Origin: Calendula officinalis
Lineage: Eukaryota; Streptophyta; Magnoliopsida; Asterales; Asteraceae
Direction of reading: 5' to 3'
Assembly: GCA_963853835.1 (NCBI GenBank)
Contig: OY970829.1
Location: forward strand, 10,646,446-10,710,445
Length of the DNA: 64,000 bases
Below the pieces are notes generated by a model. The model made no database searches. It had not been told where the DNA came from and saw nothing but the letters and a program-made list of their open reading frames with translations. The position numbers and the translations under genes are program-made. The number at the start of each line of letters is the position of its first letter. The stretch's first letter is position 1. Of the stretch, positions 10,692-23,600 are shown piece by piece.

Positions 10692-13386
10692 ATGAACCTT
10701 GGTTTGAAGACGAATGCCCCTGTTTTTACCGATGATGATTTTGGTATGTGTAAAATATGTTTTCTGGGATTTGTCGAACATCAAAATAATATGGGACCAT
10801 ATATTCTTATCAATGGTCCATACATTCAAAAAATGTTCTTTCCAAGCACAACTGTTTCAAAGGAGGAGGAGGAGGAGGAGGAGGAGGAGGAGGAGGAGGA
10901 GGAGGAGGAGGAGGAGGAGGAGGAGGAGGAGGAGGAGGAGGAGGAGGAGGAGGAGGAGGAGGAGGAGGAGGAGGAGGAGGAGGAGGAGGAGGAGGAGGAG
11001 GAGGAGGAGGAGGAGGAGGAGGAGGAGGAGGAGGAGGAGGAGGAGGAGGAGGAGGAGGAGGAGGAGGAGGAGAAGAAGAAGAAGAAGAAGAACTTCAGAA
11101 GAAGAAGAAGAAGAAGAAGAAGAAGAAGACTTGTCTGATGTTGAAGAACCCAAACCCAGAGATCAATGGTCACAGGCTGATAAAAAGCTAGCAGGTTTAG
11201 ATGCTGAGATCCGGTTTCTCCTCCAAACGTCCCTTCCATATCACATTTTTATCACATCAAAAAAGTGTATAATTGCCAAAGAAATAATGGATATCTTAAC
11301 AACATCTTATGAAGTAACCGATGAAGTCAAGGCTAGCAAGAAAGCTATGCTCAACCGAAAATATGAAGCTTTCAAGGTCATCAGAGGTGAAACACTCAAC
11401 ATGTCATACACAAGGTTCACCAATCTCATCAACGAGTTAAGGGAATTTGGAATTAACAAGGAAGTTCAGGAACTGATGTATAAGTTCATGGAAATTCTTC
11501 CAAAAGATTGGGCTGTCATGTCTATTGTGCTAAGAACTTCTGGTCAGGTGAGATATATGAACATGAGCAGTCTCTACAGTACCTTGATGAACTTTGAAAA
11601 TGAAAACAAAATGTATGATGATCTGAATGAGGCTCCCACTTTCACTTCATTCTTTGCAAGCTCTTCCAAATCCTCCCGAAGAATTCTAAAAGCAAAAGTG
11701 GATAGTGTTGTCGATCCAAATGATGCTGAAGATGAAAAATTTGAAGATGATGAGGATGGTGACTTAGAAGAGCACGAGTCAAACTCGGGCGGGTATGAGA
11801 GTGATGATATAAAAGAATTATCTGAAAGTATGGCCTTACTTGCAACAAGATACAAAAGATTCCTGAATCGAAATAAAACAGGAAGTCAAAATGATAAAGA
11901 AGAAATGGTCTGTTTTAAGTGTGGAAGAACGGGTCATATTAAAGCCGACTGCAGAGTCAAAGAAAACTTAGGTCCTGTTAGACCAAGTTCAAGTTCTCAT
12001 CAAACTACAGGAAGAAATATGAATACACAGAGAAGAAGTATCAAAATCTAAAAGCTCAGATTGCAAAGGCTGAGAAAGATGCAAAAGCCTTTAAAGCAAC
12101 AGCTGAAACATGGATAAGTGACTCAGAGTCAAGTGATAAAGAAATTTTCAACGATAAAGGAGATCTCTGCTTCCATGAAAGAAGAATCTGAATCTGAGAC
12201 AGAAAATTACAAAAATCGTAAAATGTCTGATGGCAAAAACTGAAGAATCTGAAATTCAGCAATCATCAAATGACTCTCAAGAATCCGACATCGCAGAATC
12301 TTCTTCTTTAAAGAAATGGGATGCTGAAACTCTAAAAAGAGTAAGGAAATTTAGTAAAGCTTCTGATGAAGAAAAGTTATCCTTATTTCAAGTGCTGACT
12401 CGAAACTTAGTATGTGCTCACAGTAGGCATGCTGAGTCAGAAATCACTCTAACAAAAATGACCAAAGAATTAGAAAATCTTAAGCAATAATCTATTCAAC
12501 TTAAAGACTCAAAACTCAAGATTGCTGAGCTTCAGATGATCAACAAGACTCTAAGTAAACAGAGTGACTCATGGTATAAGTCATCTAATTTCTCAAAGCA
12601 AGTTCTAGAAGAACAGGTTCCAGCTCAAGTGCAGGCAATTCTTGTAGGAAACTATAAGACTGCAGCAGTTCTTCCTTAAGTATACAAGCTGAACCCAAGT
12701 CATAAAAATCCAATGTTCGGACCACCAAAATATTATACTTTTAAATCAAATGTCTCTAACCCTAAAGAATTATTTTTTTGTTAAAGAATCTGAATCATCC
12801 TCGGATTCTCACAACATTAAACCGTCTTCAAAGACCCAAAGCATAGAATCTGGAAAAAGAATCCTGAAAATCCAAAATATAGAAACTGAAGAAGAATCAT
12901 TAGCTACTCAGAAAGATGAAACACTTCAACACACAGAAACTGAAGAAAAGATCGTTACTTCTGATTCCAAACCTGAAGATTCCACAACTGAAAATTCTTC
13001 AGCACTAAAGTTAAATGAGCCAAAGGTGAAGAACAAAGGAGTCAAAATCACCAAACCAATCAAAACAATAAACCAAATTTCCAAAGAAAAATCTCAAAAT
13101 GAAAAAATTCAATCTGACTCAAAGACCAAATACTCATTTGCTCAAGTTAACAAAAGGAAAATTATATCACTGTAACGATAAAAGTCATGAAGTAAAAGAT
13201 TGCCCCAATCAGGTTCACAAGATAGTGTTAACTTCAGAATCTGAACGTTCATCAGATACACCAAAACAAGACGTAGCTAATCTAGAAGACACCAAGAACC
13301 CGTGGGTACCCATATCTCAATGGGTGCCTGAATGTACCAGAACACTTGAAGGGTCTATGCAGGGCAAACGACATGACAACATCTGA
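10692..13386 (+). pseudogene. Copia-type gag with microsatellite expansion and multiple breaks
   Basis: The frame starts near 10692 (MNLGLKTNAPVFTDDDFGM), then WxxxF-type capsid sequence. It is interrupted by a GGA/GAA repeat at 10859-11129 and continues in another frame as DQWSQADKKLAGLDAEIRF with a UBN2-type gag domain (ILPKDWAVM, about 11500) and a CCHC knuckle CFKCGRTGHIKADC at 11911-11952. After a stop at 12051 the coding sense continues in pieces (12230-12490, 12750-13175, 13099-13386) with Ser/Glu-rich and coiled-coil-like sequence and a degenerate CxxxxHxxxxC motif (CNDKSHEVKDC). Gag would normally package element RNA. Protease and pol do not follow. Confidence 0.8.
10859..11129 (+). 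repeat. Expanded (GGA)n/(GAA)n trinucleotide repeat
   Basis: About 70 GGA units (10859-11071) pass into GAA units, are interrupted by 'cttca' at 11092-11096, and continue as GAA to about 11129. The repeat falls inside gag. The frame entering it encodes poly-Glu, while the frame that reads the gag domain afterwards comes out of poly-Arg, so the repeat changes frame. Confidence 0.95.
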
Positions 13387-13670
13387 CTTTTGTTCAGTTG
13401 TAAGTCTGTGCATTCCGATCATCAATTAAGGCATGACATAGTTTTCTCCCACCTCAACTTCTTGAACGCCAACCAATTTCATTATCACCCTCAAATAAAG
13501 ATCTGATCAATAGAAATACTACAACATTTCCTGGTCTATCATCAAAGTTCTAATATTTCATTATGATCAGATACCGGGTACTTCATAGGTTACTTATTTA
13601 AAAAAAAAATTCAGATAGTCACATCATTATCTGACCGCTTACTTCTTCAGATAATGTATTTCTTCAGATA

Positions 13671-16600
13671 ATGACACTTGTCGTTTCTTTCCGCTATGCA
13701 TTTGATGAGGTGGATAATTTTTATTGGAACCACTATGTTTCTGCTCAGCCGTTAGTGTACGCACTTAATGCGCACACCTTAACGTCCTCTCCCGCCCCAT
13801 CTCTTTTCGATTTGATTGGACAACCTCATCGTGGGCAAGCAACTCAACTGTCTCTCTGTTGAACACCGCTAGATCATCACTTTCAAATCCCATCCGTTGA
13901 TGTCATTCGTACTGAACATCCTTCATATAAAAACCCTAAACCTTTTGCTGAAATCTATTCATCCAATTTTTCGTTTTCATTCTTCTTCAATTCCTCTCTA
14001 TTATCAATCAAACCCTTCTCTGAAAAATCACAAATGGCTCCAAAGAAAGAATCGATTGAACCACACGGGGTTGAACTTTCAAACAATGTCTTAAAAGCAC
14101 CTCACCTCAGCTCAGAGTTTACAGTTTCATCCATCAAGCTAACAAAGAACAATCGTCGAAGTAATATAAATCCACGAGTAGCATCCCTCGATGATGATTT
14201 TCAGCCAATCATACAATTCTTGAGAGTACATCCTTTACAAAATACTCATTAAAAAGTTTTTCCTCTTTCCAAATTCTTACTTGTTGAATTTTGGTACTTT
14301 TGTACACATTCTACAAACGATGAAGGCGATAATATCATTTCAGGAACTGTCTTGGGAGGCACTCGCACCGTTTCCTTCAATCTTAAATCCTATGAACTAC
14401 TACGGTGACGATGCGTCAAATTACGAACCTCCACCGTCTCCTGTAGAAGCAAAGCAGCCCGTCTTAAGTTTTCTTACATACTCCAAAGAACCTTCAAAGA
14501 ATGTGTCCAGACAGGGTATGCCCAGCATTTGGTCTGCATTCTTCATGACAGTATCTCAATGTTTTACAACAAAAACAGGGGGTATGGAATGTGTATCTGT
14601 ACATGAGCTAATTTTGGGAGAATCACTTGTCTAAAACAGAAGGGTTGATTTTGGAAAATTAATTTTTGACAAACTTGTGTTAAAAGTCAAATCTCTCAAA
14701 CGAGACACTATCGTTCCTTTTCCAAGAATTCTCTCTTTAATATTTGAACATTCTCTTGGGAAAGCTGACTATGAGATGATTATTACTAACGGACGTTACT
14801 TTTCCGGTAAGGTGGGCGACGCAAACTTCTCAAGCGTCACTATAAAGGAGGTCAAGCCTATTCCACAAGGTATGTTGATCTTTTCTTCTTTAATCCCTCC
14901 ACTCGGTCCCTCTAACGAGGATCAAACAAGGCCTGAAAACGTGGCTTCGCACGCACATCCTACAGGTCCCTCGGATGCCGACTCTTTCCCCAAAGAGACC
15001 ATGAATCTGAAAAACCCATTAGATTCTGACCAAGTCTCCCCACCAAAACAGTCTCCAACTCGCACTAAGCAAAATTCACCAACTGAAGTTTCCCCCACAA
15101 AAGGGCTCTGCAAAAGGGCAAAACTAGTACATAATAAAAACCTCAAGCCAAAGGTAATTCAACCCTCACCAACCCCATCAGACACTGAAATGGTGTCTGA
15201 CGAGAAAATGGGATCTCCAAATCATCCTATCATAGTCTCTCAACAGACTGATGATATAGTTCAGGGTCAATCCCAAACCACTCCGGAGTATGCACACACA
15301 AACCAAATCACTAGCACTGGAATATGTTCATGTTGTTAATCAGTTTTTGCAGGCATCTGATGAGGCATTGTTAAATGTCCCCCCTGAAATTATGCCTGAA
15401 ACGGATGATGAATAGGCCGACGAGAGTTTTGTCGGTGATCCAATTGATTACGAGTTCAACTATTCTGTGGCAAATGCAATCATCTCTCAGCCTACAAAAG
15501 ATATGAACAAAGATATTGATCAGTTTGCAAAACAGTCAGACTCCTCTGATGATGATGATAAAGATGCTGAGCGATCTCTTACTCCTCTGCATGTGCATTA
15601 TGAAATCGACGATTCATCAGATCCCCATGGTCTGATTAAAGAGAATGTTGTCAGAACAGACTCACATGTGCAGCCACCTGAAACTGCAGCGGCTGAGAAG
15701 GAACCAATCATCGCCAACTCTGGTCACACTGACCAAGTGCATTCATCAGAGGTATCCAGGATCCGGGATGATGTGACTGATCGGGCTATTCTTCAAACTG
15801 AACGACAATATCTGCCATCTGCAGTCAGTATCAACAAAACTTCTTCCACATAAACTTAGAGACTTCGGTTGGACGAATGGAATATCGTGTGGAAACTCTA
15901 TCCACTGTACCGATGCATTTTCTAGAAGCTTGGTAGTTCTCGGATATTTGAATCAAGAAGTTCTTGAGAAACAACAATCCATTGAAGAACAAAATCTGAC
16001 TATTATGACTGACGTGAAAGTCCTAAATGAATGTCAGCATGTGATGATGGCCTGCCAAGATGCTTTAGCTAAAAATCAAGACATTGTTTATGATGTGATC
16101 AGCAAACAATCCAGATGCATTGATGCCTTAACAGCATCTCATGAAGAACTCTGCCATACACAACACTCTCTCATTGATCAAGTCAGCAGTCTGACAACTT
16201 CAGTAGCTGATATGAAGACTGGGCACGTCAAAACCTCGACTGAAATCAGGAATGAAATGACTGCTGGTTTTGCTCAGATTAAAGAACAATTGAAAGCCTT
16301 CCTACGTCCTCTTTAAAACCTGGCTTTCTTCATTCAGCCAATTCAACAGCCGATACTTCACCCCAACTTGTCGAAATTATGGAGGTAATTAATCAGCCTC
16401 CCCCAGTTCGTCAGGGGGAGATAGGTGTGCAGGTTGATCAGGGGGAGATAGGTGGAATGCTCAGAATCACTTATCCACCTCAAGAGAAATCAATTGTTGA
16501 ACAAACAGCTATGGGTAAGCCCGAAAATAAAAATGAAGAGGAAGTTGAAGATATGGAAATTAATGAAAGACCGGTTGTGTCAACAGAGAAAGAAGCCACA

Positions 16601-18097
16601 CCTGAACAAATCATGCCGGTCGAGCCGTCTAAAACAGATGGTGTTGTCACTCATATTAGACTAAGATTAATCCCAAGAACTGTTATTTCACTTGAAGGAA
16701 ATAGAGAAACTGCTCCAACGGGCCTTTTCTCAGAAGAAAAGAACTCCACTGTGGCTCCTGGACACAAAGGAAAAGGAGCAAAGCAACCGTCTCCAGCAAA
16801 AAAAAAAATTAAAAAAAAATGAGGTTGGTATGGAAGAGGAAGAAGAATATCTTCGTGCAGCACAAGTAGCAGGTATCTCTCTTGAAGAATTCATGGCTAT
16901 AAAAATAAAAGATAAGAGCATGTTTGGCGTTGGCAGTTGTAGCAAGGTGGTGGTCTCAGCTCCAGTCAGACCTCCAAGAATGTCTGACCCACATCCTGAT
17001 GTAATAGGCCCTGATCTTGCTAAAAGAAGAACTGATCATAAGGCATACAGGATTCAAGAAGAAGAAGAAGATGAGGCAAAAAGAGAGAAAACCCCGAATC
17101 ACGAGAAAGAGGGGATATTGAAAGCTCTAGAAACCGCCGAAGTAATGAAGGTATTAGATGAATTACCTAAGTTAACATCGGAATATAAAAGCCTCAAGCA
17201 AATTGCTCAACATGTGCAATTGACCATAGAAAATTACATCAAATTCTATGGTATTTCATACGGGAGACTATTGTCCTGGTATGCTGCAACTAGCGATGAA
17301 AAATCTAGAAAAGAAGCTGAAGAAATTGCCAAGGAGGACAAATTTAAGGCTTCAGCTGAAAACGCTCAGAAAATGTCAAGAATAGTGATCGCTCAGCAGC
17401 CAACTGAGAAGAAGAAGGAGGTTCTTGAATGGCAAAAAGTAAAAGAAACCAGAATGATAGACGAACCGATCCTAAAGCTCAGAACTCTCCATTCCAAAGA
17501 CAAAGGCACTCGTGTGGAGGTCATCTGAGATCCCAAAGAAAAGGTGGATTATATACCTTTTAGCAAACTTAATCGGCTCAGCATAAGTGAATGCAAAGAA
17601 ATTCTAGCTCGACATAAGTTCACTGACGCTGAAGCATCTCATAAAGTGCTTAAAGAAATCCACAGGCTTGTTGAGGAGTACAACGATGTGAAAGAAAATT
17701 GTACTAAGAAGAGAGAATCTGATACAAATGAAACAAACACCCTTCCGAGAAAAAGAGCCAAGAGAATTTCTGCCGAGAAAGAAATTCAGATGTTGATTGA
17801 TAGGGGTGAGTTGCCCAATTGTGAAGGACTGAATACTTCACTCCCTCCTTATGTCGTTCCAGTTGAAGGAAAATGTATCAGATTACTAGAAGAATGATTT
17901 TTCTTCAAAGGTGCTCATGGGGAAACGAGGTTTCAGAGGATAGTTGAGCTGAAAAATGCGAACTTCAATCATCTAAAGTCTATCAGATTCACACCTTCGC
18001 TTCAAATAATCAAACAACTGATCAAGGATCTTCTGCGAGAGAAGGAAAAAGATGTGAAAGAACTATTCATCCCGTTTGCCCCAAAAGATGAAAAGTG
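13671..18097 (+). pseudogene. Broken 'extra ORF' region replacing pol in element A
   Basis: A chain of sense-strand fragments: 13671-13862, 14034-14252, 14281-14634, 14677-15339, 15467-15853, 15930-16316, 16379-16822, 16692-17528 and 17544-18097. They are separated by single stops or frame changes, so this is probably one or two formerly long ORFs. The segment around 14510-14770 (WSAFFMTVSQCFTTKTGG ... PFPRILSLIFEH) lines up with element B (WSHIFTIFNRCMTAKKGG ... PYPRFWAIMIEH). Later parts are Glu/Lys-rich, coiled-coil-like and basic (PRKRAKR at about 17745). Function unknown. I recall abundant similar 'hypothetical proteins' in Asteraceae genomes. No pol motif is present. Confidence 0.6.
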
Positions 18098-18453
18098 ACG
18101 AAAATCATTTGTTCTTATTTCTATTTATCATGTAATTGTAGTCTTAATTGTAATTTTCTAACTTTTATTTATCTTTTGCTCACCATGAATGAATCATATC
18201 AGTTACAATTATATTATTTTGACATACCCGGGTTGATTGATTGCTATATACTTAAAAGAACTCAAAAAGAAAATATACATGAGTCACTTAACTAAAGTAT
18301 GATCTGATCTTATTATATCATCATTTATTGTAATATTTTCTAGGTATGTTAAATACCTTCTGAATTGTGAAAAATACTCAAGGTTAAAAATAAAACCTTC
18401 ACATAATCAGGGGGAGTTGCCTAACTATTTGTCTACATCAAATATGGGGAGAT

Positions 18454-19448
18454 TATTGGGTCGCTGAAAAGCATCCCCCACTGAAGGGATTTAATGAAGA
18501 CAAAAAGGCAAATAATTAGAAGACAATCTGAGGATTAATTCCTCAGATTGTGGGTAATTAAATCTGATCAATTCGGATTTCAATTACCCAGCTACACTAT
18601 CTGATCAACCATCTGAAACAACGATCAGTTCCCCGTGCGGAATCAGATACTGATCAACAGATCAGATAGTTGCAGCAGACTCAGCGTACACTTGACAATA
18701 ACGCTGAGTCTTGAAGACATATACCTCTCTAAGCAAAACTCTTAGTGAAGGTCACTGAAGCTGAAAGTCATCTAAAGAAGCATGAGTATCCGAAGACTCA
18801 TGGCGATTTGAAGCGTACAAAGGCCCGAAGTTTCAGTGTCACATAAAGAAACAAGTAAAGCACAAGTTAGTGTGTAACCGATAAAGGGAATACTATGCAA
18901 ACCTTCTAGAAGATATCGGCGATCTCAAGACGACAGAAAGTACTGTCAGAATTCCGTTAGTAGTGCTCGTCGCATGAAATATCTTCTGCACCAAGGGAAT
19001 TCTCACACACGGATTCGATCGATCATTCCTTTGGCGCCACGTTTCCCAATGCTATAAATTGAGGACTTAGCGATCGAATTCGGTGTGCACCCAACAAGTC
19101 TACACGCTGCTAAAATCTTCCCAGACATTATTCTTCGAGCAAAGTGTAAACAAACAGTTATATCTTTGTTACTTGATTTGAGAATTGAATCTCTGTAATG
19201 AAGATATCTGGTCTTGTGCCTGATCATTTGTTGATCAGAACTTGTCTTAGATAGTATCTGTTATCGTCTATTTCCTGCAAGCAGTTTAGTTAGGATTTGT
19301 TCTTAGCTATTCCGCAAACTGCTTGCTGCTTTATTGTATCATTATTGATTAATAAAGAAAAGTTTAAAAAGTGTTGAGTGTTGCCTTAACTTTTATTTGG
19401 TCAGGGAAAACGTATAAGTGGAGAAATTCACTTATCACGGGACTAACA
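18454..19448 (+). repeat. 3' LTR of element A
   Basis: Matches 9617-10610. The terminal TG has mutated to TA (TATTGGGTCGCTG), and the end is ...GGGACTAACA followed by the CATAT duplication. Confidence 0.92.
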
Positions 19449-19619
19449 CATATCAACGAATTAATAAACGAACAAGAAAAGAGAAGAAATTTCCCTATGA
19501 ACTATTAGTGAAAACAACAGTTTCACACACGAAATGACAAACGAAATGCCCGACACCACCAACTCGACTCGATAAATCCTTGCTGCTGCGCCGACCGAAA
19601 AGAAACAAGAAATCACCAA

Positions 19620-19735
19620 TGTGCCTGGTTGCTTAATTAATTCACTTGTGTGTCTGGTTGTTTAATTAAGTCACTTGTGTGCCAGGTTGCTTAATTAATT
19701 CACAAGCGTGTCTGGTTGCTTAATTAACTCATCAG
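19620..19735. repeat. Four tandem copies of a 29-bp unit
   Basis: Unit of the form tgtgcctggttgcttaatta plus nine more bases, repeated four times with a few substitutions. Each unit carries a 'ttaattaa'-type palindrome. Minisatellite in intergenic DNA. Confidence 0.85.
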
Positions 19736-19754
19736 CTTGCTTACTTGCTTTTCT

Positions 19755-20016
19755 CAGGGTCGTCTCAACCAAATTTGGGGCCCGGGGCGAAATATAAAAT
19801 GGGGCTCTTAAGATGCTTCGAACCATAATACATAAGTATAACAACTAAATAAAACGCTAAATAAACTTGCATTTTCGAGCCTTACTAAAATAGGGTCTTT
19901 CAAGCAAGGTATGATTTATTTTTAGGCTAAATATATATAAAACTACTAAGATATGGGGTCCTTTGGTGTTTGGGGGCCCGGGGCGGTCGCCCAGCTTGCC
20001 CAGCCCATTGAGCCTG
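19755..20016. mobile_element. hAT-type MITE, 262 bp
   Basis: Begins CAGGGTCGTCTCAA and ends TTGAGCCTG, an imperfect CAGGG-type hAT terminal repeat, with an exact 8-bp duplication GCTTTTCT (19747-19754 and 20017-20024). Both subterminal regions contain 'ggggcccggggcg'. No coding capacity. Confidence 0.85.
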
Positions 20017-20024
20017 GCTTTTCT

Positions 20025-20546
20025 TTTCATTTGACTGTTGTTTCGATCAACAAAATTAGAGGCTAGGGAAGACTGCCTTGGGTTTTGGGAGAAAGTGAGG
20101 AATGGGGTTTAGGGTTTAACCCTTTCTAATTAAATTAATGTCCAAGACTTCCAAGGCCTTCCCTCCTCTCTTTAGGCTGGTTGCATGGCCCACCCGACCG
20201 AGCCCGAGCCTGATAACTTATCGAATATTTATCTTCTAAACCCAACCCAACAATTAATATAAAACGATACAATCCGATCATTGGATCATGGCGTGGCGGC
20301 GGCATTGTCAAGCCTCAAGTCCTATTGTGCCATGACGAAAGCCAATATGAACCTTTTAGATCCATGGCCAAAATCCAATTGGTGATTGGTATAATAAAAG
20401 CAATAGAGTCTTCATAAGAATAGGATGAGTTGGTCCTTAATATAGAAAAATAACGAAGGAACAAAAAGTATATAAATGCTTTTAAATTTATTGACAAAAT
20501 AGTGGGAAGCTTAGAACACATGGACACATATCATGTTTGTTATGAC
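20025..20546. other. 3' flank of GLP copy 2
   Basis: Intergenic sequence downstream (in gene sense) of the complete GLP gene. No gene or recognisable repeat. A GC-richer patch at 20170-20210 is the only compositional feature. Confidence 0.5.
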
Positions 20547-20552
20547 TTTATT
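20547..20552 (-). terminator. Putative poly(A) signal of GLP copy 2
   Basis: AATAAA on the minus strand, 52 bp past the stop codon, inside a T-rich 3' UTR: the expected position for a near-upstream polyadenylation element. Confidence 0.6.
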
Positions 20553-20603
20553 GAAAATAAACAACAAAACAAATGAAATATTCATCATATAACTTGTAGT
20601 TTA

Positions 20604-23600
20604 CTACTTGGGAGCAAGTCTGGACTTAATTTTCTCAACTAGTTTGTTTCCAACTTGGAATGCTTTAGTCAACACGACATCTTCAACCGTAGGAGATGAT
20701 GCAAACAAAGCGTTTGCCACCCTTTGAGTCCCCGGCAACTGGCTGTTGAAGCCGGCAATAACAGCAGCAGGAACTTTGCCGTTGTTTATTTGGAAGTGAA
20801 TGAAGCCTCTAGGGAATGTAAATATTTCACCTTTCTTGATGGTTTTGGAGAAAAGTTTGTTTTCTGTGGTTATAAATCCAACATCCAATTCACCTTCAAG
20901 CACAAACACAATCTCAGTTGCTCTTGGGTGGGTGTGTGGTGGGTTTGAACCACCAGGTGCGTAATCAATACGGGCCATGGACACACCCAGGGTGTTTAGC
21001 CCATTGATTTGGGTGACCGAGGCTGCAGTAACAGTCGCACCAAATGTATTGTTGGTTGAGGCAGGCTTCGCTAACCCCGCGAAGAAGAAATCATCCGCTG
21101 TTATGTTTGTTTTGCATGCAAATCCATTCATTTTAACACCTGTTTTATTGCACAACAATTTATTAGCTATTTATTTTTCGTTGATTCCTGAAAAAGTTTA
21201 TGTTCAATCAAATCATAAAATCTTACAAAATGAAATGTTGGCTATTAAGAAAAGTTATATAGTTTCATACTAAATTTTCCTATTTTATCTTCCTAGGCAT
21301 AAAATTATTGACATGTTTAGTCTAGTAAAAAAAATTTAGAATTTCTGAACATTTGTATTGATCAATTGAATAGTATGATAAATAAAAATATTTTGGAGAA
21401 GATAATATGATATATTTTTTTAACGAAACCCCAAGACCATTGATTAAAGAGTAATGCTTCATACCATTTATTCTTATTTATTTTCTTACTCATTAGATCA
21501 AGACATGTGTCAAAATTAAGTAATAATATTAGAGGAGAAATTAGTGGATTACACATGTCATCCTATATAGTAATTAGCAAGAAGGGAAATGATTTTAACA
21601 CCACACAAATTGCTTCATCTACCACTGTACAATATTTAAAGTATGTTGTACAAGTACTGTAATGCACTGGTTGTGGTGTGTAAAGTACTTTATTTGGTCC
21701 TAAAATCATCTCCCTTACGAAGATGAGTAAGAACAAATAATAGGAATAAATATCATTTCTCTTTGATTTTGGTACTAAAAAAAAAGTACTGCCTATAAAT
21801 TAAAAGTATCATTTTATTTTAGTCATGATATTGATTATATGTAAAATATTGGATATCACCACTGTAACCACCACTTCGATCGACATGCGTACCACCCCCT
21901 CTAATAGATAAAATAGATTGACAACACTTGAGGAAAAACCAAAGATATTAAATATATCAATTTAGTGATGGCCTAGTGATATTAGCTTCTTTTTTTTTGG
22001 ACACGACAAATGAAATAACGGAAGCCTACTCGCAATTTTTCAGCGAGCACCCGAGTTCGAGCTCCGCATAAGCGGGCAAACCCAGCCCCCAAAGAGATTT
22101 CCAAGGAAAATTCTCCATATGTGCCCGTGTGAGGTATGAGTTAAATTACGCTAATTCAACGCTCCCAAAAGGATTCGAACTCACGACCTGCAGCTAGGGG
22201 TGAGCATAACAGGGTACCCGCCGGTTCCGACCGGAACCGGAACCGGAATTGGAACCGCAGGTTCCTGGAATATAGGAACCGGATTTGGAACCTGAAAGAC
22301 AGGTTCCTAAATTTTCGGAACCGGAACCAGATCCACCGGTTCCAGGGCAGGTTCTGGTTACCCTGTCTCTAAATTCATAAACATTTAACTATTACTAACT
22401 AAATAAACAAGACAATAAATTACACGAACTAACGATTACAAATATCATTTAGCGAGTTTAAATATGGTTTAAGGATTACTAACTAAATATTACAAATATC
22501 ACATACGAGAGAGGCGGAGGTCGGAGAATGGCGGCGGTTGTGCAGCTATGGTCGAGAGAGGTGGAGAGGTAAGTACGAAAGCAGAAGTGGCGACTGGCGA
22601 GATAAAATGAAACCCTAAGTGGCTAATTCTAATTTCTAACTCATGTAATTGGTAAATAGGGATAATTTTAGAGCCCCAATTTCTGGCCCAATAAGTGATA
22701 AAACAGCCCATATAATTTGGACTGTTAAAAATACAGCTATTGTCTGATATATTTGGGTAAAATCATTTATTTTAATGTATTTTATATTATATGTTATATA
22801 TTTAATAAATATATACAGGGTATCCGCCGGTTCCAGGTTCTTTAATTTTGAGAACCGGAACCGGAACCTCTTAGGCCGGTTCCCTGATTTTAGGAACCAG
22901 AACCGGAACCTCCTAGCAGGTTCCGGATCCGGAACCTCCGGTTCCCAAGCGGGTCCGGTTCCGATTCCGGTTACCCTCTTTTTCTGCTCACCCCTACCGG
23001 CTGCAGCCCACATGGGTATAAACCCAGTGTCTCACACCAGCTAGGCTGGCCACATGGATATTAGCTTCTAAATGATTTTTTAGAGGTCACGACTTTGACT
23101 CCTCTTTGGTTAAACATTTATATTAATTAGCGTCAAAGGATTGTTCGAAAATGTCCACCACAGTGATTAGGTCGTGTCATGAGCATAAGTTTGACCACCC
23201 GAAGAACTCTACAGAAAATACATTTATTTATTTAAATAACATGACTCGGCAAATGGGAAATTAATAAATATCCTTCTATAAGGAATATAGTTGAAAGGAT
23301 AAGAGAATGTGGCTTATTCTTTAAGGCATCTGCATCTACTAAAGATATGTACATTGAACTTAGACTTTCCAAAATCTCATCCCACTTTTTACCATGCATC
23401 CAATATTTGACCAAGAACTTAACAAATCATCGCTCAAAAATGAAGCCAAAAATGTTTTATTTTTTCAAAAAAATTCTAAACATCTTCCTTCATAATCTCA
23501 TAATGTCGTATCATGAAACTTGAACCCACGACCTATAATTGATTTCACAATAATCGCACCTTTGAATGTCGATAAAAGTTAGATTGTTTGAAGTAATTAG

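Larger units (their letters stand above)
9617..19448 (+). mobile_element. Non-autonomous LTR retrotransposon A (Copia-type gag, no pol)
   Basis: Bounded by two LTRs of about 995 bp (9617-10610 and 18454-19448) and a 5-bp target duplication CATAT (9612-9616 and 19449-19453). The primer-binding site TGGTATCAGAGC (tRNA-Met) follows the 5' LTR, and a weak polypurine stretch (atggggagat) precedes the 3' LTR. By eye the LTRs differ at about 60 positions, roughly 94% identity, so the insertion is old. The interior holds a broken gag and a broken second ORF region but no protease, integrase, reverse transcriptase or RNase H, so the element would depend on helper proteins. Confidence 0.92.

Noticed and set aside
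10826..11239. Poly-Ser and poly-Leu ORFs on the minus strand
   Set aside because: Produced by the GGA/GAA microsatellite only.
21140..21158. Upstream ATG extending GLP exon 2 as a single-exon gene
   Set aside because: The sequence before 21139 is a splice acceptor, and exon 1 with the signal peptide matches in phase at 23624-23732.
22636..23044. ORFs rich in Arg/Phe or Asn/Arg
   Set aside because: Translations of the 'ggaaccgg' subterminal repeats of the hAT-like element.
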